The notes under the pieces are model-generated. The model was given only the letters and a program-made list of their open reading frames with translations. It was not told the DNA's origin and made no database searches. Shown piece by piece: positions 54,862 to 63,366 of a stretch of DNA of 64,000 bases. How positions within the stretch are numbered: the first letter of the stretch is position 1; every line of letters starts with the position of its first letter. The DNA comes from Streptoalloteichus tenebrarius (GTDB lineage: Bacteria; Actinomycetota; Actinomycetes; Mycobacteriales; Pseudonocardiaceae). The stretch lies in the NCBI RefSeq assembly GCF_024171885.1, contig NZ_JAMTCP010000002.1, positions 124,001 through 188,000 of the forward strand, given 5' to 3'. Position numbers and translations under genes: made by a program.

Positions 54862-56417
54862 CGCGCGCCCTCCGCCGGAGCGCCCGCCGGGCCGCTCACC
54901 GAACCGCTCGCCGGGGTGTCACCCAGCCACTCCGCCGGCACGAGCATCCCGTGCCGCACGAGGTCCCGGACGACCGAGGCCGCCGCGGCCGCGAGCGCGT
55001 CCACCGGCTGGTCGTGGGCCACCGCCAGCAGCCCCACGAGATCGCCGAGGGGGAGCGCGCCCCGACACCCCGCCAGCAGCGCCGCCGCCAGCTCGTCCAC
55101 CTCCTGCTGCCAGCCCGGCCCGTCCATGCGGTGCAGGCGGCGCACGAGCGGCGACCAGCCGTCCTCGGCCGGTCCCGACACCTGCTCCAGCACGACCGTC
55201 GGCGGCACCGCGAACCGCGCGGCCAGCAGGTCGCCGTCCCCGGGGTGCTCCCGCAGCCAGCTCACGCGGTCCAGCCACGCCGCGGTCTCCGCGCCCAGCG
55301 GGTCGTCGAACGCGTGCCGCAGGTCCTCGCAGAGCACCTCGCCGGCCGCGCCACCCGTCCTGCGCAGCGTGACGAACCCGAACCCGACGCCCTCCACGTC
55401 GTGCTCGGCGAACCAGTCCAGCCACGCCGCGGTCTTCGCCGCGCCCTCCGGCGACCGGGGGTCCACGCCGGCGTCCCGCAGCCACGTGCCCACGTAGAGC
55501 GCGGGGTCGGCCACGTCCCGCTGCACGAACCAGGCGTCCACGCCCTCAGGCACCCACGACGCGACCCGCTCGCCCCAGTCCTGCCCGTCCACGTGCAGCC
55601 AGGACGCGAGGAGCTGACCGTGGCCGCCCTCGTTGAGGAAGGAGGGGAGCTGCCGCACCACCAGCGCGCTCGCGTCGTCGCCGCCGAGCCCGGAGTCGCG
55701 GTAGACGTAGTCCACCCGCGCGGGACCCACCACGAACGGCGGATTGCACACGACCTGGTCGAACCGCCGGCCCCTGACCGGGTCGAACCATTCGCCCCGC
55801 ACCAGCTCCACGTCCAGCCGGTTCAGGCGGAACGTCGCGGCGGCCAGCGTGAGCGCGCGCTCGGACACGTCCGTCGCGGTGACCCGGCCGGCGTGGCGCG
55901 TCGCGTGCAGCGCCTGCACGCCGCACCCGGTGCCGAGGTCGAGCAGCGTCCCGACGGGGCGGCGCGCGGTCGCCCTGACCAGGCTCAGCGACGCCTGCCC
56001 GATGCCCAGCACGTGCTCGGCGGGCACGGGGCCACCCCGCACCTCGCTGTCCAGGTCCGACACGACCCACCACGAGCCGTCGTCGTCGCCGTACGGCCGC
56101 ACGTCCAGGCCGGCGCGCAGGCCGCCGTTCGCGGGCACCAGCAGTCCGGCGCTCACGGCGTCGTCGATGTCGAGCGGGACCAACGCGGCGCGCACCGCGC
56201 TCTCCGGCTCGGTGTCGCCGAGCAGGAACAGGCGCACGAGGGTGCCGAGCGCGCCCGCGTCGCGGGTGGCCCTGCGGACCGGCTCGGGCTCTCCCCGGCC
56301 GAGCGCGGCCTGGGTCCCCTGGCCGAGCAGGGCCAGCACGCCGTCCGCGTGGTAGCCGGTGTTCTCGAACGCGTCACGCAACCGGTCGCATCGCTCACCG
56401 GTGAGTTGGGGCAGCAT
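54858..56417 (-). CDS. Class I SAM-dependent methyltransferase (RlmG/HemK-like)
   Basis: A 519-residue protein. An N-terminal winged-helix-like region (about 1-150) precedes the methyltransferase domain: LLDLGTGCGVQALHATRHAG (motif I) and QVVCNPPFVVGP (motif IV, NPPF), typical of N6-adenine, rRNA-guanine or glutamine methyltransferases. A long C-terminal helical domain follows (about 340-519). ATG at 56417. The substrate may be rRNA or protein; coupling to dtd suggests a translation-related role. The last segment is Ala/Gly/Ser-rich. Confidence 0.88.
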   Translation of the reverse strand: MLPQLTGERCDRLRDAFENTGYHADGVLALLGQGTQAALGRGEPEPVRRATRDAGALGTLVRLFLLGDTEPESAVRAALVPLDIDDAVSAGLLVPANGGLRAGLDVRPYGDDDGSWWVVSDLDSEVRGGPVPAEHVLGIGQASLSLVRATARRPVGTLLDLGTGCGVQALHATRHAGRVTATDVSERALTLAAATFRLNRLDVELVRGEWFDPVRGRRFDQVVCNPPFVVGPARVDYVYRDSGLGGDDASALVVRQLPSFLNEGGHGQLLASWLHVDGQDWGERVASWVPEGVDAWFVQRDVADPALYVGTWLRDAGVDPRSPEGAAKTAAWLDWFAEHDVEGVGFGFVTLRRTGGAAGEVLCEDLRHAFDDPLGAETAAWLDRVSWLREHPGDGDLLAARFAVPPTVVLEQVSGPAEDGWSPLVRRLHRMDGPGWQQEVDELAAALLAGCRGALPLGDLVGLLAVAHDQPVDALAAAAASVVRDLVRHGMLVPAEWLGDTPASGSVSGPAGAPAEGAR

Positions 56418-56533
56418 GCCGTGATCCTCACACGCGGTGCGCGCGCTCGCGGTGTCAGCTCGGCCGTTCGGGGAGGGCCCGCCGGAGCCGTTGACACCCG
56501 CCGGCGACCGCTGGTCTGATCAGCGTCGCTGTT

Positions 56534-56546
56534 AGGAAAGTTTCCT
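56534..56546. promoter_or_regulatory. Palindrome AGGAAAGTTTCCT upstream of lyase-like gene
   Basis: A 13-bp inverted repeat (AGGAAA-G-TTTCCT) within GTTAGGAAAGTTTCCTGCC, 62 bp before the GTG start. Similar palindromes stand before extracellular carbohydrate-active enzyme genes in other actinomycetes as far as I recall; it is a candidate operator for substrate induction. Confidence 0.5.
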
Positions 56547-56607
56547 GCCCAAACCCGTACCGCACACGACCCCTCGCACCGGACCGGACCAGGAACTGGA
56601 GACGACT

Positions 56608-57402
56608 GTGACGGCACGATCCTCCGGCGGGCTGGGCCGCCGCGCCCTGCTCACCTCCGCGCTCGGCGGCGTGGTGGCCCTGCCGTTCCTGCGGGCCACC
56701 GCCGACGCCGCGGCCCCGACCTGGGTGCTGCGTTGGAAGCCCGACCCGGCCAGGGACGGGCTCGACGCCTTCGAGGGCGTCGAGGACGACAGGGCCAACT
56801 CGCACCCCGGGGTCCGGCACATCACGGTGCGGGGCGACAGCTACCGCTTCGACATGCACACCCAGGACCGCGACGGCGCCGACCGGCAGCGGCAGGAGGT
56901 GAAGGGCATGCGCGCCGGCGGCGTGGACCTCGCCATGCTGCGCGGGGAGACCTGGCGGTTCAGCTACTCGATGTTCATCCCGAACACCCTGCGCGCCACC
57001 AAGACCTTCACCCACGTCATGCAGATGAAGAAGCCGGGGCAGGGGACCTCTCCGATCCTGGTCATGTCGCTGCGCCAGCACAGCGGCGTACCGAAGATCG
57101 AGATGAAGGTCTTCGAGAGCAACACCCTCGTGGGCGCGACCGACCTGGCGCCGTTGCAGGACAAGTGGATCGACACCGAGTTCGAGCTGCGCATCGGCGA
57201 CGCCCCCGACGGGGAGGTGCGGTGGATCGTCCGGGACGGCGGGCGCACGGTGCTCGACGCGCGGAAGACCGGCGTGGACCTGTGGATCGGCGACCGGGTC
57301 CGGCCGAAGTGGGGCATCTACCGCTCGGTCGAGGACCCCACCGGAGCGCTCCGCGACTGCCACCTGTTGATTCGGAACCTCCGGGCGTACCAACGGAAAT
57401 GA
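56608..57402 (+). CDS. Tat-exported polysaccharide lyase-like protein (heparin-lyase-I fold)
   Basis: A 264-residue protein with a twin-arginine signal (GRRALLTSALGGVVALPFL, cleavage near ADAAA). The mature part has a beta-jelly-roll pattern: RQRQEVKGMRAGGVDLAMLR, ETWRFSYSMFIPNTL, THVMQMKKPGQG, GIYRSVEDPTGALRDCHLL. This resembles heparin lyase I/PL20-type proteins of actinomycetes, which cleave uronic-acid polymers outside the cell. The Gln-Glu-Lys-rich substrate groove is visible; the substrate is not. GTG at 56608 with GGAGA upstream. Confidence 0.82.
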   Translation: MTARSSGGLGRRALLTSALGGVVALPFLRATADAAAPTWVLRWKPDPARDGLDAFEGVEDDRANSHPGVRHITVRGDSYRFDMHTQDRDGADRQRQEVKGMRAGGVDLAMLRGETWRFSYSMFIPNTLRATKTFTHVMQMKKPGQGTSPILVMSLRQHSGVPKIEMKVFESNTLVGATDLAPLQDKWIDTEFELRIGDAPDGEVRWIVRDGGRTVLDARKTGVDLWIGDRVRPKWGIYRSVEDPTGALRDCHLLIRNLRAYQRK

Positions 57403-57429
57403 CGCCGTCCTGGCGCCACCGAGGGTCTG

Positions 57430-57483
57430 TTTGTCCACAAAGGACAAAGGGGGTGGGGGCGGCGAACACCGCCCCCACCCCTT
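57430..57483. terminator. Bidirectional terminator between lyase-like and glycosyltransferase genes
   Basis: Two successive hairpins: TTTGTCC-ACAAA-GGACAAA (57430-57448) and a 13-bp GC stem GGGGTGGGGGCGG / CCGCCCCCACCCC (57450-57481) with loop CGAACA. They sit between convergent genes. The first contains an isolated DnaA-box 9-mer TTGTCCACA (57431-57439). Confidence 0.8.
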
Positions 57484-57486
57484 CCG

Positions 57487-58707
57487 TCACCGCCCGCAGC
57501 GGGCCGAGGCCAACCGCGCCTCGATCACGTCCACGGCGGCGGAAGCGCCTCCGGCCGCCCTGGTCTCCTGGCGCAGCGCCCACGCGCGTTCACGCACCGG
57601 GCCGTTCGCCGCGACCGTCAACACCGCTTCGCGCAGCGACGCGACGGTCACGTCCTCGGGCCGCAGCACCCGTCCGACACCGAGCTGCTCGACGCGCTTC
57701 GCGTTGACCCTCTGCTCCGCCATCTGCGGGATCGCCACCATCGGGACGCCGTGGTACAGCGCCTCCATCGTGCTGCCCATGCCCGCGTGCGTCACAAACA
57801 GGCTGGCCTCGGAGAGCACGGCGAGCTGCGGCACGTGGGCGTGCACCTCGACATTCGCCGGAGCCGGACCGAGCAGCGCCGGGTCCATCCGGTGCCCCAC
57901 CGACAGCACCGCGTGCCACGGCAGGTCGCCGAACACCTCGAAGCACGTCCGGTAGAACTCCGGCCGCTCGTTGTAGGCCGACCCCAGCGACACCAGCACC
58001 ACCGGCCGGCCGTCCTCCGGCGCGTGCCACTCGCCCTGGAAACCCCGGTCGCCCAGACACGGGCCGACGAACGCGAACTCCTCGGAGAAGGTCTCGCCCC
58101 GGTACTGGAAGGCCCGGGGCACGAGGACGATACCGCCGTTCAGCACGTGTCCGAAGTGCTCCTGCGGAGTGCGTTGAATGTCCAGTGAGGACAGAAGTGC
58201 GGAGATCCGCGACATGTACTGGCCGAAGGCCGGTTCGTCGATCGGGTCCATCTCCTCGTGCATCGACCAGTGCTCGTTCATGGCGAGGTACTCCCACATG
58301 TGGATGGCGGGAACACCCCACCGCTCCGCCAGCAGCCGGGCGGCGACCGTGGGATCCTCGGACAGGACGATGTCCGGCCGGTCGTCGCGGAACGCCGCCT
58401 CGAACTGCGGCAGCGCGTTCTCCGCGTCCCGCAGGATGAGCAACTGCCCCTCCTGGAGGTTCTCCGGCCATTCCGCCTGCGGACCCGACGGCAGGATCGA
58501 GCGATAGACCACCGGCGTCGCGCCGGCCGCCGCCACCCGGGGCGCGAACTCCTCGGTGACGGTGTAACTGACCCGGTGGCCCCTGGCGACCAGCTCGCTG
58601 ACGATGCCGAGCATCGGGTTGACGTGCCCGTGCGCCGGGACGGTCGAGACGAGGACGTGCGCCGGAGCGGTCCCGCTGATGTGAGACGTCCCGTTGATGT
58701 GAGACAT
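57487..58707 (-). CDS. Macrolide-type glycosyltransferase (OleD/Mgt-like)
   Basis: A 406-residue GT1 enzyme. Catalytic His26 in STVPAHGHVNPMLGIVSEL; PVVLVSLGSAYNERPEFYR begins the nucleotide-sugar domain; VPQLAVLSEASLFVTHAGMG is the UDP-sugar signature. The sequence follows the OleD/OleI/Mgt family, which inactivate macrolides by glucosylating the desosamine 2'-OH with UDP-glucose. ATG at 58707 lies 8 bases after GAGG. No macrolide biosynthesis genes are present, so it is a candidate stand-alone resistance or detoxification enzyme. Other natural products could be acceptors. Confidence 0.9.
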   Translation of the reverse strand: MSHINGTSHISGTAPAHVLVSTVPAHGHVNPMLGIVSELVARGHRVSYTVTEEFAPRVAAAGATPVVYRSILPSGPQAEWPENLQEGQLLILRDAENALPQFEAAFRDDRPDIVLSEDPTVAARLLAERWGVPAIHMWEYLAMNEHWSMHEEMDPIDEPAFGQYMSRISALLSSLDIQRTPQEHFGHVLNGGIVLVPRAFQYRGETFSEEFAFVGPCLGDRGFQGEWHAPEDGRPVVLVSLGSAYNERPEFYRTCFEVFGDLPWHAVLSVGHRMDPALLGPAPANVEVHAHVPQLAVLSEASLFVTHAGMGSTMEALYHGVPMVAIPQMAEQRVNAKRVEQLGVGRVLRPEDVTVASLREAVLTVAANGPVRERAWALRQETRAAGGASAAVDVIEARLASARCGR

Positions 58708-59077
58708 GGTTGAACCTCGTGGTCACGATTCGCGTGGTTGGGAAGTCCGCACGCCGACAGGGCCGGAGGAGCGCGACGTCCGTCCACGTCGGCGTTCACG
58801 CGCGGGCGCGCGTCCGGCTTGCGGCAGCGGAGAAGGAACGGCGGCCTCGCGTCACCGACCGGCGACGCGGGAGGAGGCCGCGACCACGCGGAGTCAGAGG
58901 TACAGGACCGCGAACGGACCGAAGATGGGACCCATGGGGCCGACCGTAGCCGACCGGCCAGCCCGCACGCCTCCGGTTTACCGGACCCGCACTCCGTTGA
59001 TCATGTGCCGCCCGCGCCGCGCCGGTTCGCCCCGACCCCCTATGGTTGCCGCGCATGCGCGGGAGGTAGGCGGAGTC
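58708..59077. other. Divergent intergenic region
   Basis: A 370-bp region between the glycosyltransferase and J-domain genes. No supported gene and no leader peptide with an obvious Shine-Dalgarno hairpin was found upstream of the glycosyltransferase. The right end carries GGGAGG for the J-domain gene. Confidence 0.4.
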
Positions 59078-60223
59078 GTGCCTGAAGTCGACTACTACGA
59101 GTTGCTCGGCGTGGACCGGGCGGCGTCGGCGGCGGAGATCAAGTCGGCGTACCGGTCCCTGGCCAAGGTCATGCACCCGGACGCCGGGGGCACCGCCGGC
59201 ACCTTCCGGTTGCTCAGGCAGGCGTACGAGACGCTGACCGACCCCGTCCTGCGGGCCGAGTACGACCGCCGGGGTGAGGACGACCGGCGGGGCGAGCCGC
59301 CGACCCCCGCCGCCCCCCGCGCGCGGACCTCGTGGGCGCGGCCCCGCGGCGCCGGCCGCACGACCCGTGCCAGGAGCTTCGGCGACGATCCCGACTTCGT
59401 GCCCGAGGCCCCGCACGTGGCCGTCGACGACATCCCCTGGTGGCATCGGACCAACCCCGAGGAACCGATCAGGTACACGCCGTACACCGGTCCCGGGCAC
59501 GCCCCGCTCGTGACGGCCCTGGGCGGGGCTGTCCTCTTGTTACCGGTCCTCCTCCTGGTGGACCTCACCCCGCTGCTGCTCGGCCTGTGGCTGCTGGTGC
59601 TGGTGGCCGCGGCGGCGCTCGTGCAACGCCTCGTCCGCGCCTACCTCACCGCCGCCCGCGCCGACCGCGACTTCGCCGCCGAGTTCGACGGCCGGCGGGT
59701 CTACGGCCAGCCCGGCCGTGAACGGGACGAGTACGGCGAGCGGCTCACCGCCGACCTGCTGGACCGGTACCTCACCCGGCTGCCGGGCGCGCGGATCTTC
59801 CACGGCCTCGCCGTGCCCGGCTCGGTGTTCGCCGACGTCGACCACGCCGTCCTGTGTGGACGGCGGCTCGTGCTCGTCGAGTCCAAGTCGTGGTTGCCCG
59901 GCCATTACGGCACCGACGAGAACGGCACCCTCTACCGCAACGGCCACCTCTTCCGGGGCGGCGGTGTCCGGCTCCCCGAGGCCGTCGCCCGGTACCGGGA
60001 GCTGTTGCCCGACGTCGAGGTGCGCGGCGCCCTGCTGATCTACCCCAGCCGGGCCGGCGAGGTCACCACGGACGAGCCCGCCGACGTCCCCGCCCCGCCC
60101 ATGACCCCCGAGTGGTTCGTCCGCCAGGTGGGGGAGTGGCTGTCGCGGGAGCCCGTGACCGTCGACAGGGAGGTGTTCCGCAGGGTGCTCGGCCAGGTGG
60201 TCTCCGATCCCGCCTCCGTGTGA
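59078..60223 (+). CDS. J-domain / transmembrane / NERD nuclease-like fusion protein
   Basis: A 381-residue protein with an unusual layout. An N-terminal J domain (1-70; DYYELLGVDRAASAAEIKSA, HPD at 33-35) is followed by a linker, two hydrophobic segments (about 144-185; LLLPVLLLVDLTPLLLGLWL) and a C-terminal NERD-type restriction-endonuclease-like domain (about 215-300) with Asp255 in ADVDHAVL and Glu268-x-Lys270 in LVLVESKSW, matching the D...ExK metal site. GTG at 59078 follows GGGAGGTAGG. It may recruit DnaK to the membrane, with the NERD part acting on nucleic acid or as a scaffold. Function unproven. Confidence 0.87.
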   Translation: MPEVDYYELLGVDRAASAAEIKSAYRSLAKVMHPDAGGTAGTFRLLRQAYETLTDPVLRAEYDRRGEDDRRGEPPTPAAPRARTSWARPRGAGRTTRARSFGDDPDFVPEAPHVAVDDIPWWHRTNPEEPIRYTPYTGPGHAPLVTALGGAVLLLPVLLLVDLTPLLLGLWLLVLVAAAALVQRLVRAYLTAARADRDFAAEFDGRRVYGQPGRERDEYGERLTADLLDRYLTRLPGARIFHGLAVPGSVFADVDHAVLCGRRLVLVESKSWLPGHYGTDENGTLYRNGHLFRGGGVRLPEAVARYRELLPDVEVRGALLIYPSRAGEVTTDEPADVPAPPMTPEWFVRQVGEWLSREPVTVDREVFRRVLGQVVSDPASV

Positions 60224-60273
60224 CGGCGCGCCCGCCCGAGCCGTACGAACACCTGCCCCCCACGACCCGGACG

Positions 60274-60310
60274 CCGCGCCCTGACGGCCTTTCAGGGCGT
60301 CAGGGCGCGG
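60274..60310. terminator. Bidirectional terminator overlapping the next gene's end
   Basis: A perfect 13-bp stem CCGCGCCCTGACG / CGTCAGGGCGCGG with an 11-nt loop. The right arm contains the stop region of the minus-strand gene ending at 60300. Confidence 0.75.
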
Positions 60311-60800
60311 TCGTTTCAGCGGAGTCCGGCCTGACAGGCCTCGTCCTGTCACCTTTCTCGGCTTTTCGGTCGTCTGGCCCTGGGTGAACTGGCCTTCCCC
60401 TGGTGTCCCTCTCCCGCTTCACCGCGTCCTGGTTCAGGCCGACCGCGCCGAACAGCACCAGCGGGGCTGCCGCGATCGCCCAGTACCACCCGCCCCCGGA
60501 GAGGCTCAGGTAGACCAACCACGTGCCGGCGGCGAGCAGGATCGAAGCAAAAACGATGCCGAACGTGTTCCTGCTCTTGGTTTGCTCGTCGAGGACGTAC
60601 TTCTTGAGCCGTGCTTCGACATGGGACAGCGCGTGCGCTCGGGAGGCGCTGACCTCAGGAAGGTCCTTCGCGATCTCGAAGATCGTTTTTATTTCGGCGA
60701 GCCGTGCGGCGCGTGCCCCCCGTACCTCCCAAAGTTTGAGGAGTCCGGCGGTGACCACCAGAACTGGCGCCATCACCTTCGACAGTGTTTCCAGATCCAT
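60300..60800 (-). CDS. Hypothetical membrane protein, lower GC than neighbours
   Basis: A 166-residue protein: an N-terminal helix VMAPVLVVTAGLLKLWEV, a charged coiled region (about 28-75), two close helices (FGIVFASILLAAGTWLVYLS and WAIAAAPLVLFGAVGL), then a hydrophilic tail rich in Arg, Asp and Pro. Codon use is less GC-biased than in adjacent genes, suggesting horizontal gain. No ribosome site precedes ATG at 60800, so it may be leaderless or the start uncertain. No family recognised. Confidence 0.7.
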   Translation of the reverse strand: MDLETLSKVMAPVLVVTAGLLKLWEVRGARAARLAEIKTIFEIAKDLPEVSASRAHALSHVEARLKKYVLDEQTKSRNTFGIVFASILLAAGTWLVYLSLSGGGWYWAIAAAPLVLFGAVGLNQDAVKRERDTRGRPVHPGPDDRKAEKGDRTRPVRPDSAETTAP

Positions 60801-61033
60801 TGAGCGAGTGTGTCATCGAAAGCGCTGCGTCGCCAAATCAGAATCGGGTGGTGTGTTGACCACCTGCGTGATGCCACGTCTCGAATCTGATATTTGGCCT
60901 GGCGCTGTTCCGTGAGGAGTGTGTCCAATCGTGTTGGCAATCAGGAAATATCGGTGAAGGGGTGCGCTCGCCGGCGACGAGACTGCCGGTCGAAGGGATC
61001 GCGGGGAGGACCGACCTGTGCGAACCTGACCCC

Positions 61034-61606
61034 ATGACCCGGACGCTGCGCCTGGCCCAGGACCGGGAGGCGGACGAGCTGCTGACCCGCGAGCCGTTGG
61101 CGTTGCTCTTCGGCATGCTCCTTGATCAACAGGTCCCGATGGAACGCGCGTTCGCGGGCCCGAAGCTGCTGGCCGACCGGATCGGCGGGCTCGACGTCCA
61201 CCGCGTCGCGGAGATGGACCCCGACGAGTTCGCCGCCGCCTGCGCCGGCCCGCCCGCCATCCACCGCTTCCCCGGGGCGATGGCGAAGCGGTTGCAGACG
61301 CTGAGCCGGTACCTGGTTGACCGCTACGACGGTCGCGTCGAGGCGCTGTGGACCGACGGCGACCCGGACGGCCCGGAGGTCCTGCGGCGGTTGAAGGACC
61401 TGCCGGGCTTCGGCGAGCAGAAGGCGAGGATCTTCCTCGCGCTGCTGGGCAAGCAGCGGGACGTGCGACCACCGGGCTGGCGGGAGGCCGCGGGCCCCTA
61501 CGGCGAGGAGGGCTCGCGCCGCTCGGTCGCCGACGTGGTCGACGAGCGCACCCTCCAGGAGGTCCGCGCCTTCAAGAAGCAGATGAAGGCGGCCGGGAAG
61601 GCCTGA
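61034..61606 (+). CDS. HhH-GPD-family base-excision DNA repair protein
   Basis: A 190-residue helix-hairpin-helix protein. PLALLFGMLLDQQVPMERAF matches the N-terminal helices of HhH-GPD glycosylases, and LPGFGEQKARIFLALLGK is the HhH motif. The catalytic Asp of GPD enzymes is not clearly placed (the segment after HhH reads KQRDVRPPGWREAAGPYGEE), and there are no iron-sulfur Cys. This is the actinobacterial TIGR03252-like subgroup. ATG at 61034 was selected on homology; the frame is open to 60962. Confidence 0.9.
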   Translation: MTRTLRLAQDREADELLTREPLALLFGMLLDQQVPMERAFAGPKLLADRIGGLDVHRVAEMDPDEFAAACAGPPAIHRFPGAMAKRLQTLSRYLVDRYDGRVEALWTDGDPDGPEVLRRLKDLPGFGEQKARIFLALLGKQRDVRPPGWREAAGPYGEEGSRRSVADVVDERTLQEVRAFKKQMKAAGKA

Positions 61607-61758
61607 GGCCCACCCCGTCGGCTGTCCGGTTCCGCCTCGTCCGCCCGACCTGTCCGGTCCGGCCTCGGCGGGTAGCACGAGGATCTCGCGGACGAAGGGG
61701 CGGGGCCGGGTTTCCCGCCGGCCCGGCCGGTGGGACCATGGGAAGGGGAGGTGGAGTC

Positions 61759-62079
61759 GTGAAGGGTTCGCAGCGGGACGACAACCCGGTCCTCATCACC
61801 GAGGCGGCTCCGTCCTACGACGACCAGCACGCCGCGCGGCGCCGCAAGTACGCGATCATGATGTCGCTGCGGTTCCCGTGCCTGGTCGCCGCCGGGCTCA
61901 GCTACCAGGTGCCATGGCTGGCGCTGTTGTTCATCCTGCTCTCCGTGCCACTGCCGTGGATGGCGGTGCTCATCGCCAACGACCGCCCGCCGCGCAAGGC
62001 GGAGAAGGCGAGCTGGTTCCGGGCCAGGCGGTCCGACCGCCAGCTTGAGGCGCGGGAGCACCCCGTCATCAACACCTGA
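61759..62079 (+). CDS. DUF3099 membrane protein
   Basis: A 106-residue protein. PVLITEAAPSYDDQHAARRR then YAIMMSLRFPCLVAAGLSY and WLALLFILLSVPLPWMAVLI form two transmembrane helices, followed by NDRPPR and a basic tail: the DUF3099 pattern. GTG at 61759 has GGGGAGGTGG upstream. Like DUF3039 near the window end, it is a conserved gene of the sigB neighbourhood in actinobacteria. Function unknown. Confidence 0.92.
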   Translation: MKGSQRDDNPVLITEAAPSYDDQHAARRRKYAIMMSLRFPCLVAAGLSYQVPWLALLFILLSVPLPWMAVLIANDRPPRKAEKASWFRARRSDRQLEAREHPVINT

Positions 62080-62086
62080 CGCGGTG

Positions 62087-62129
62087 GCGGCCCGTCCCCA
62101 CCCCGGAGCGCGGGGCGGGGACGGGCCGC
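62087..62129. terminator. Bidirectional terminator between DUF3099 and psuG
   Basis: A 13-bp stem GCGGCCCGTCCCC / GGGGACGGGCCGC continued by CCCCG/CGGGG after one mismatch, loop GAGCG. Located between convergent genes. Confidence 0.82.
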
Positions 62130-62149
62130 GCTGTTCCGGTGGCCCGGTC

Positions 62150-63067
62150 TCACGCGGGGCGGCGCTCGGCCAGCACCACGGCGACCTCGGCCGCCAACTT
62201 GGCGTTGGCCAGCACCAACGCGACGTTCGCCGCCAAGCTCGCCCCCTCGCTGCGCTCGTGGAAGTGCGCGAGCAGCACCGGCGTCACGGCCTTGCCCCGC
62301 ACCCCGCGCTCCCTGACCACGTTCTCGCCCTCGGCGAGCAGGCGGTCATGTGTCGCCCTGTCCATCTCGTGCTCGGGCGGAACCGGGTTGACCAGCAGCA
62401 CACCCGCCGAACCCGGCACCGACGAGCGGTGCGCCGCCACCACCGCGGCGGCCTCCGCGGGGGTGTCCACCCTCCACGGCACCTCCATACCGGAATCCCG
62501 CAGGTAGAAGGCGGGGAAACGGTCGGTCCGGTACCCGAGGACGGGCACCGAACGGGTCTCCAACGCCTCGAGCGTCGCTGGCACGTCCAGGACGGACTTC
62601 ACGCCGGAGCACACCACCAGCACCGGGGTGTCGGCCACCACGTCGAGGTCGGCCGAGATGTCCCACGTCACCGCGGCGTCGCGGTGCACTCCGCCGAGAC
62701 CTCCCGTGGCGAAGACGCCGATTCCCGCCGCGTGCGCGAGCGCCGCCGTGCCGGCCACCGTGGTCGCGCCGCTGCGACCCAGCGCCAACGCCGGCCCCAG
62801 GTCCCGACGCGACAACTTGGCCAGCCCCGAGCGCCGGTCGCACACCCGGTCCAGCTCCTCGGCGGAGAGCCCCACCCGCGGTGCGCCGTCCAGCACGGCG
62901 ATGGTCGCCGGCACCGCGCCCGCCTCGCGCACCGCCCGTTCCAGCTCGTCCGCCACCTCCCGGTTGCGGCCGGCCGGCAGGCCGTGGGCCAACAGTGTGC
63001 TCTCCAACGCCACCACCGGCCGGCCCTCGGCCAGGGCCCGCGTCACCTCGTCAGCGACTCGGAGCAC
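62150..63067 (-). CDS. psuG: Pseudouridine-5'-phosphate glycosidase PsuG
   Basis: A 305-residue enzyme that reversibly splits pseudouridine 5'-phosphate into uracil and ribose 5-phosphate. Motifs: VVALESTLLAHGLP (catalytic Glu), PATIAVLDGAPRVGLS, KLSRRDLGPALALGRSGATT (catalytic Lys), TGGLGGVHRDA, VVCSGVKSVLDVPATLE, and NPVPPEHEM. GTG at 63067. The usual partner, a pseudouridine kinase, is not adjacent; the convergent and divergent neighbours are DUF3099 and DUF3039. Confidence 0.95.
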   Translation of the reverse strand: MLRVADEVTRALAEGRPVVALESTLLAHGLPAGRNREVADELERAVREAGAVPATIAVLDGAPRVGLSAEELDRVCDRRSGLAKLSRRDLGPALALGRSGATTVAGTAALAHAAGIGVFATGGLGGVHRDAAVTWDISADLDVVADTPVLVVCSGVKSVLDVPATLEALETRSVPVLGYRTDRFPAFYLRDSGMEVPWRVDTPAEAAAVVAAHRSSVPGSAGVLLVNPVPPEHEMDRATHDRLLAEGENVVRERGVRGKAVTPVLLAHFHERSEGASLAANVALVLANAKLAAEVAVVLAERRPA

Positions 63068-63105
63068 GTCACCACCCGCCTTCCGCGTGAGGCATCATGG
63101 ATGGC

Positions 63106-63366
63106 GTGAGCACTGCCACCCAGACCCGCCCGGACGTCGACACCCGTCCCGAGGGCACCGACCGGACCGGGGACGACACCCCGAAGATGTTCCACTACGT
63201 GCGCAAGGCCAAGATCGCGGAGAGCGCGGTCATGGGCACGCACGTGGTGGCGCTGTGCGGCGAGGTGTTCCCGGTGACCCGCTCGCCCAAGCCCGGCTCG
63301 CCCGTGTGCCCCGAGTGCAAGCGCATCTACGAGTCGCTCCCGCCCGGCGGCGACGGCGGCGAGTGA
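63106..63366 (+). CDS. DUF3039 protein
   Basis: An 86-residue protein. FHYVRKAKIAESAVMGTHVV, ALCGEVFPVTRSPKPGSPVC and PECKRIYESLP give the DUF3039 pattern with Cys in ALCG and CPEC that could bind zinc. GTG at 63106 was preferred; an in-frame ATG at 63097 adds three residues. Conserved in actinobacteria and often near sigB/lexA genes. Function unknown. Confidence 0.92.
   Translation: MSTATQTRPDVDTRPEGTDRTGDDTPKMFHYVRKAKIAESAVMGTHVVALCGEVFPVTRSPKPGSPVCPECKRIYESLPPGGDGGE

Noticed and set aside
58708-59077. Macrolide-sensing leader peptide ahead of the glycosyltransferase
   Set aside because: No short ORF with a ribosome site and competing hairpins was found in the region.
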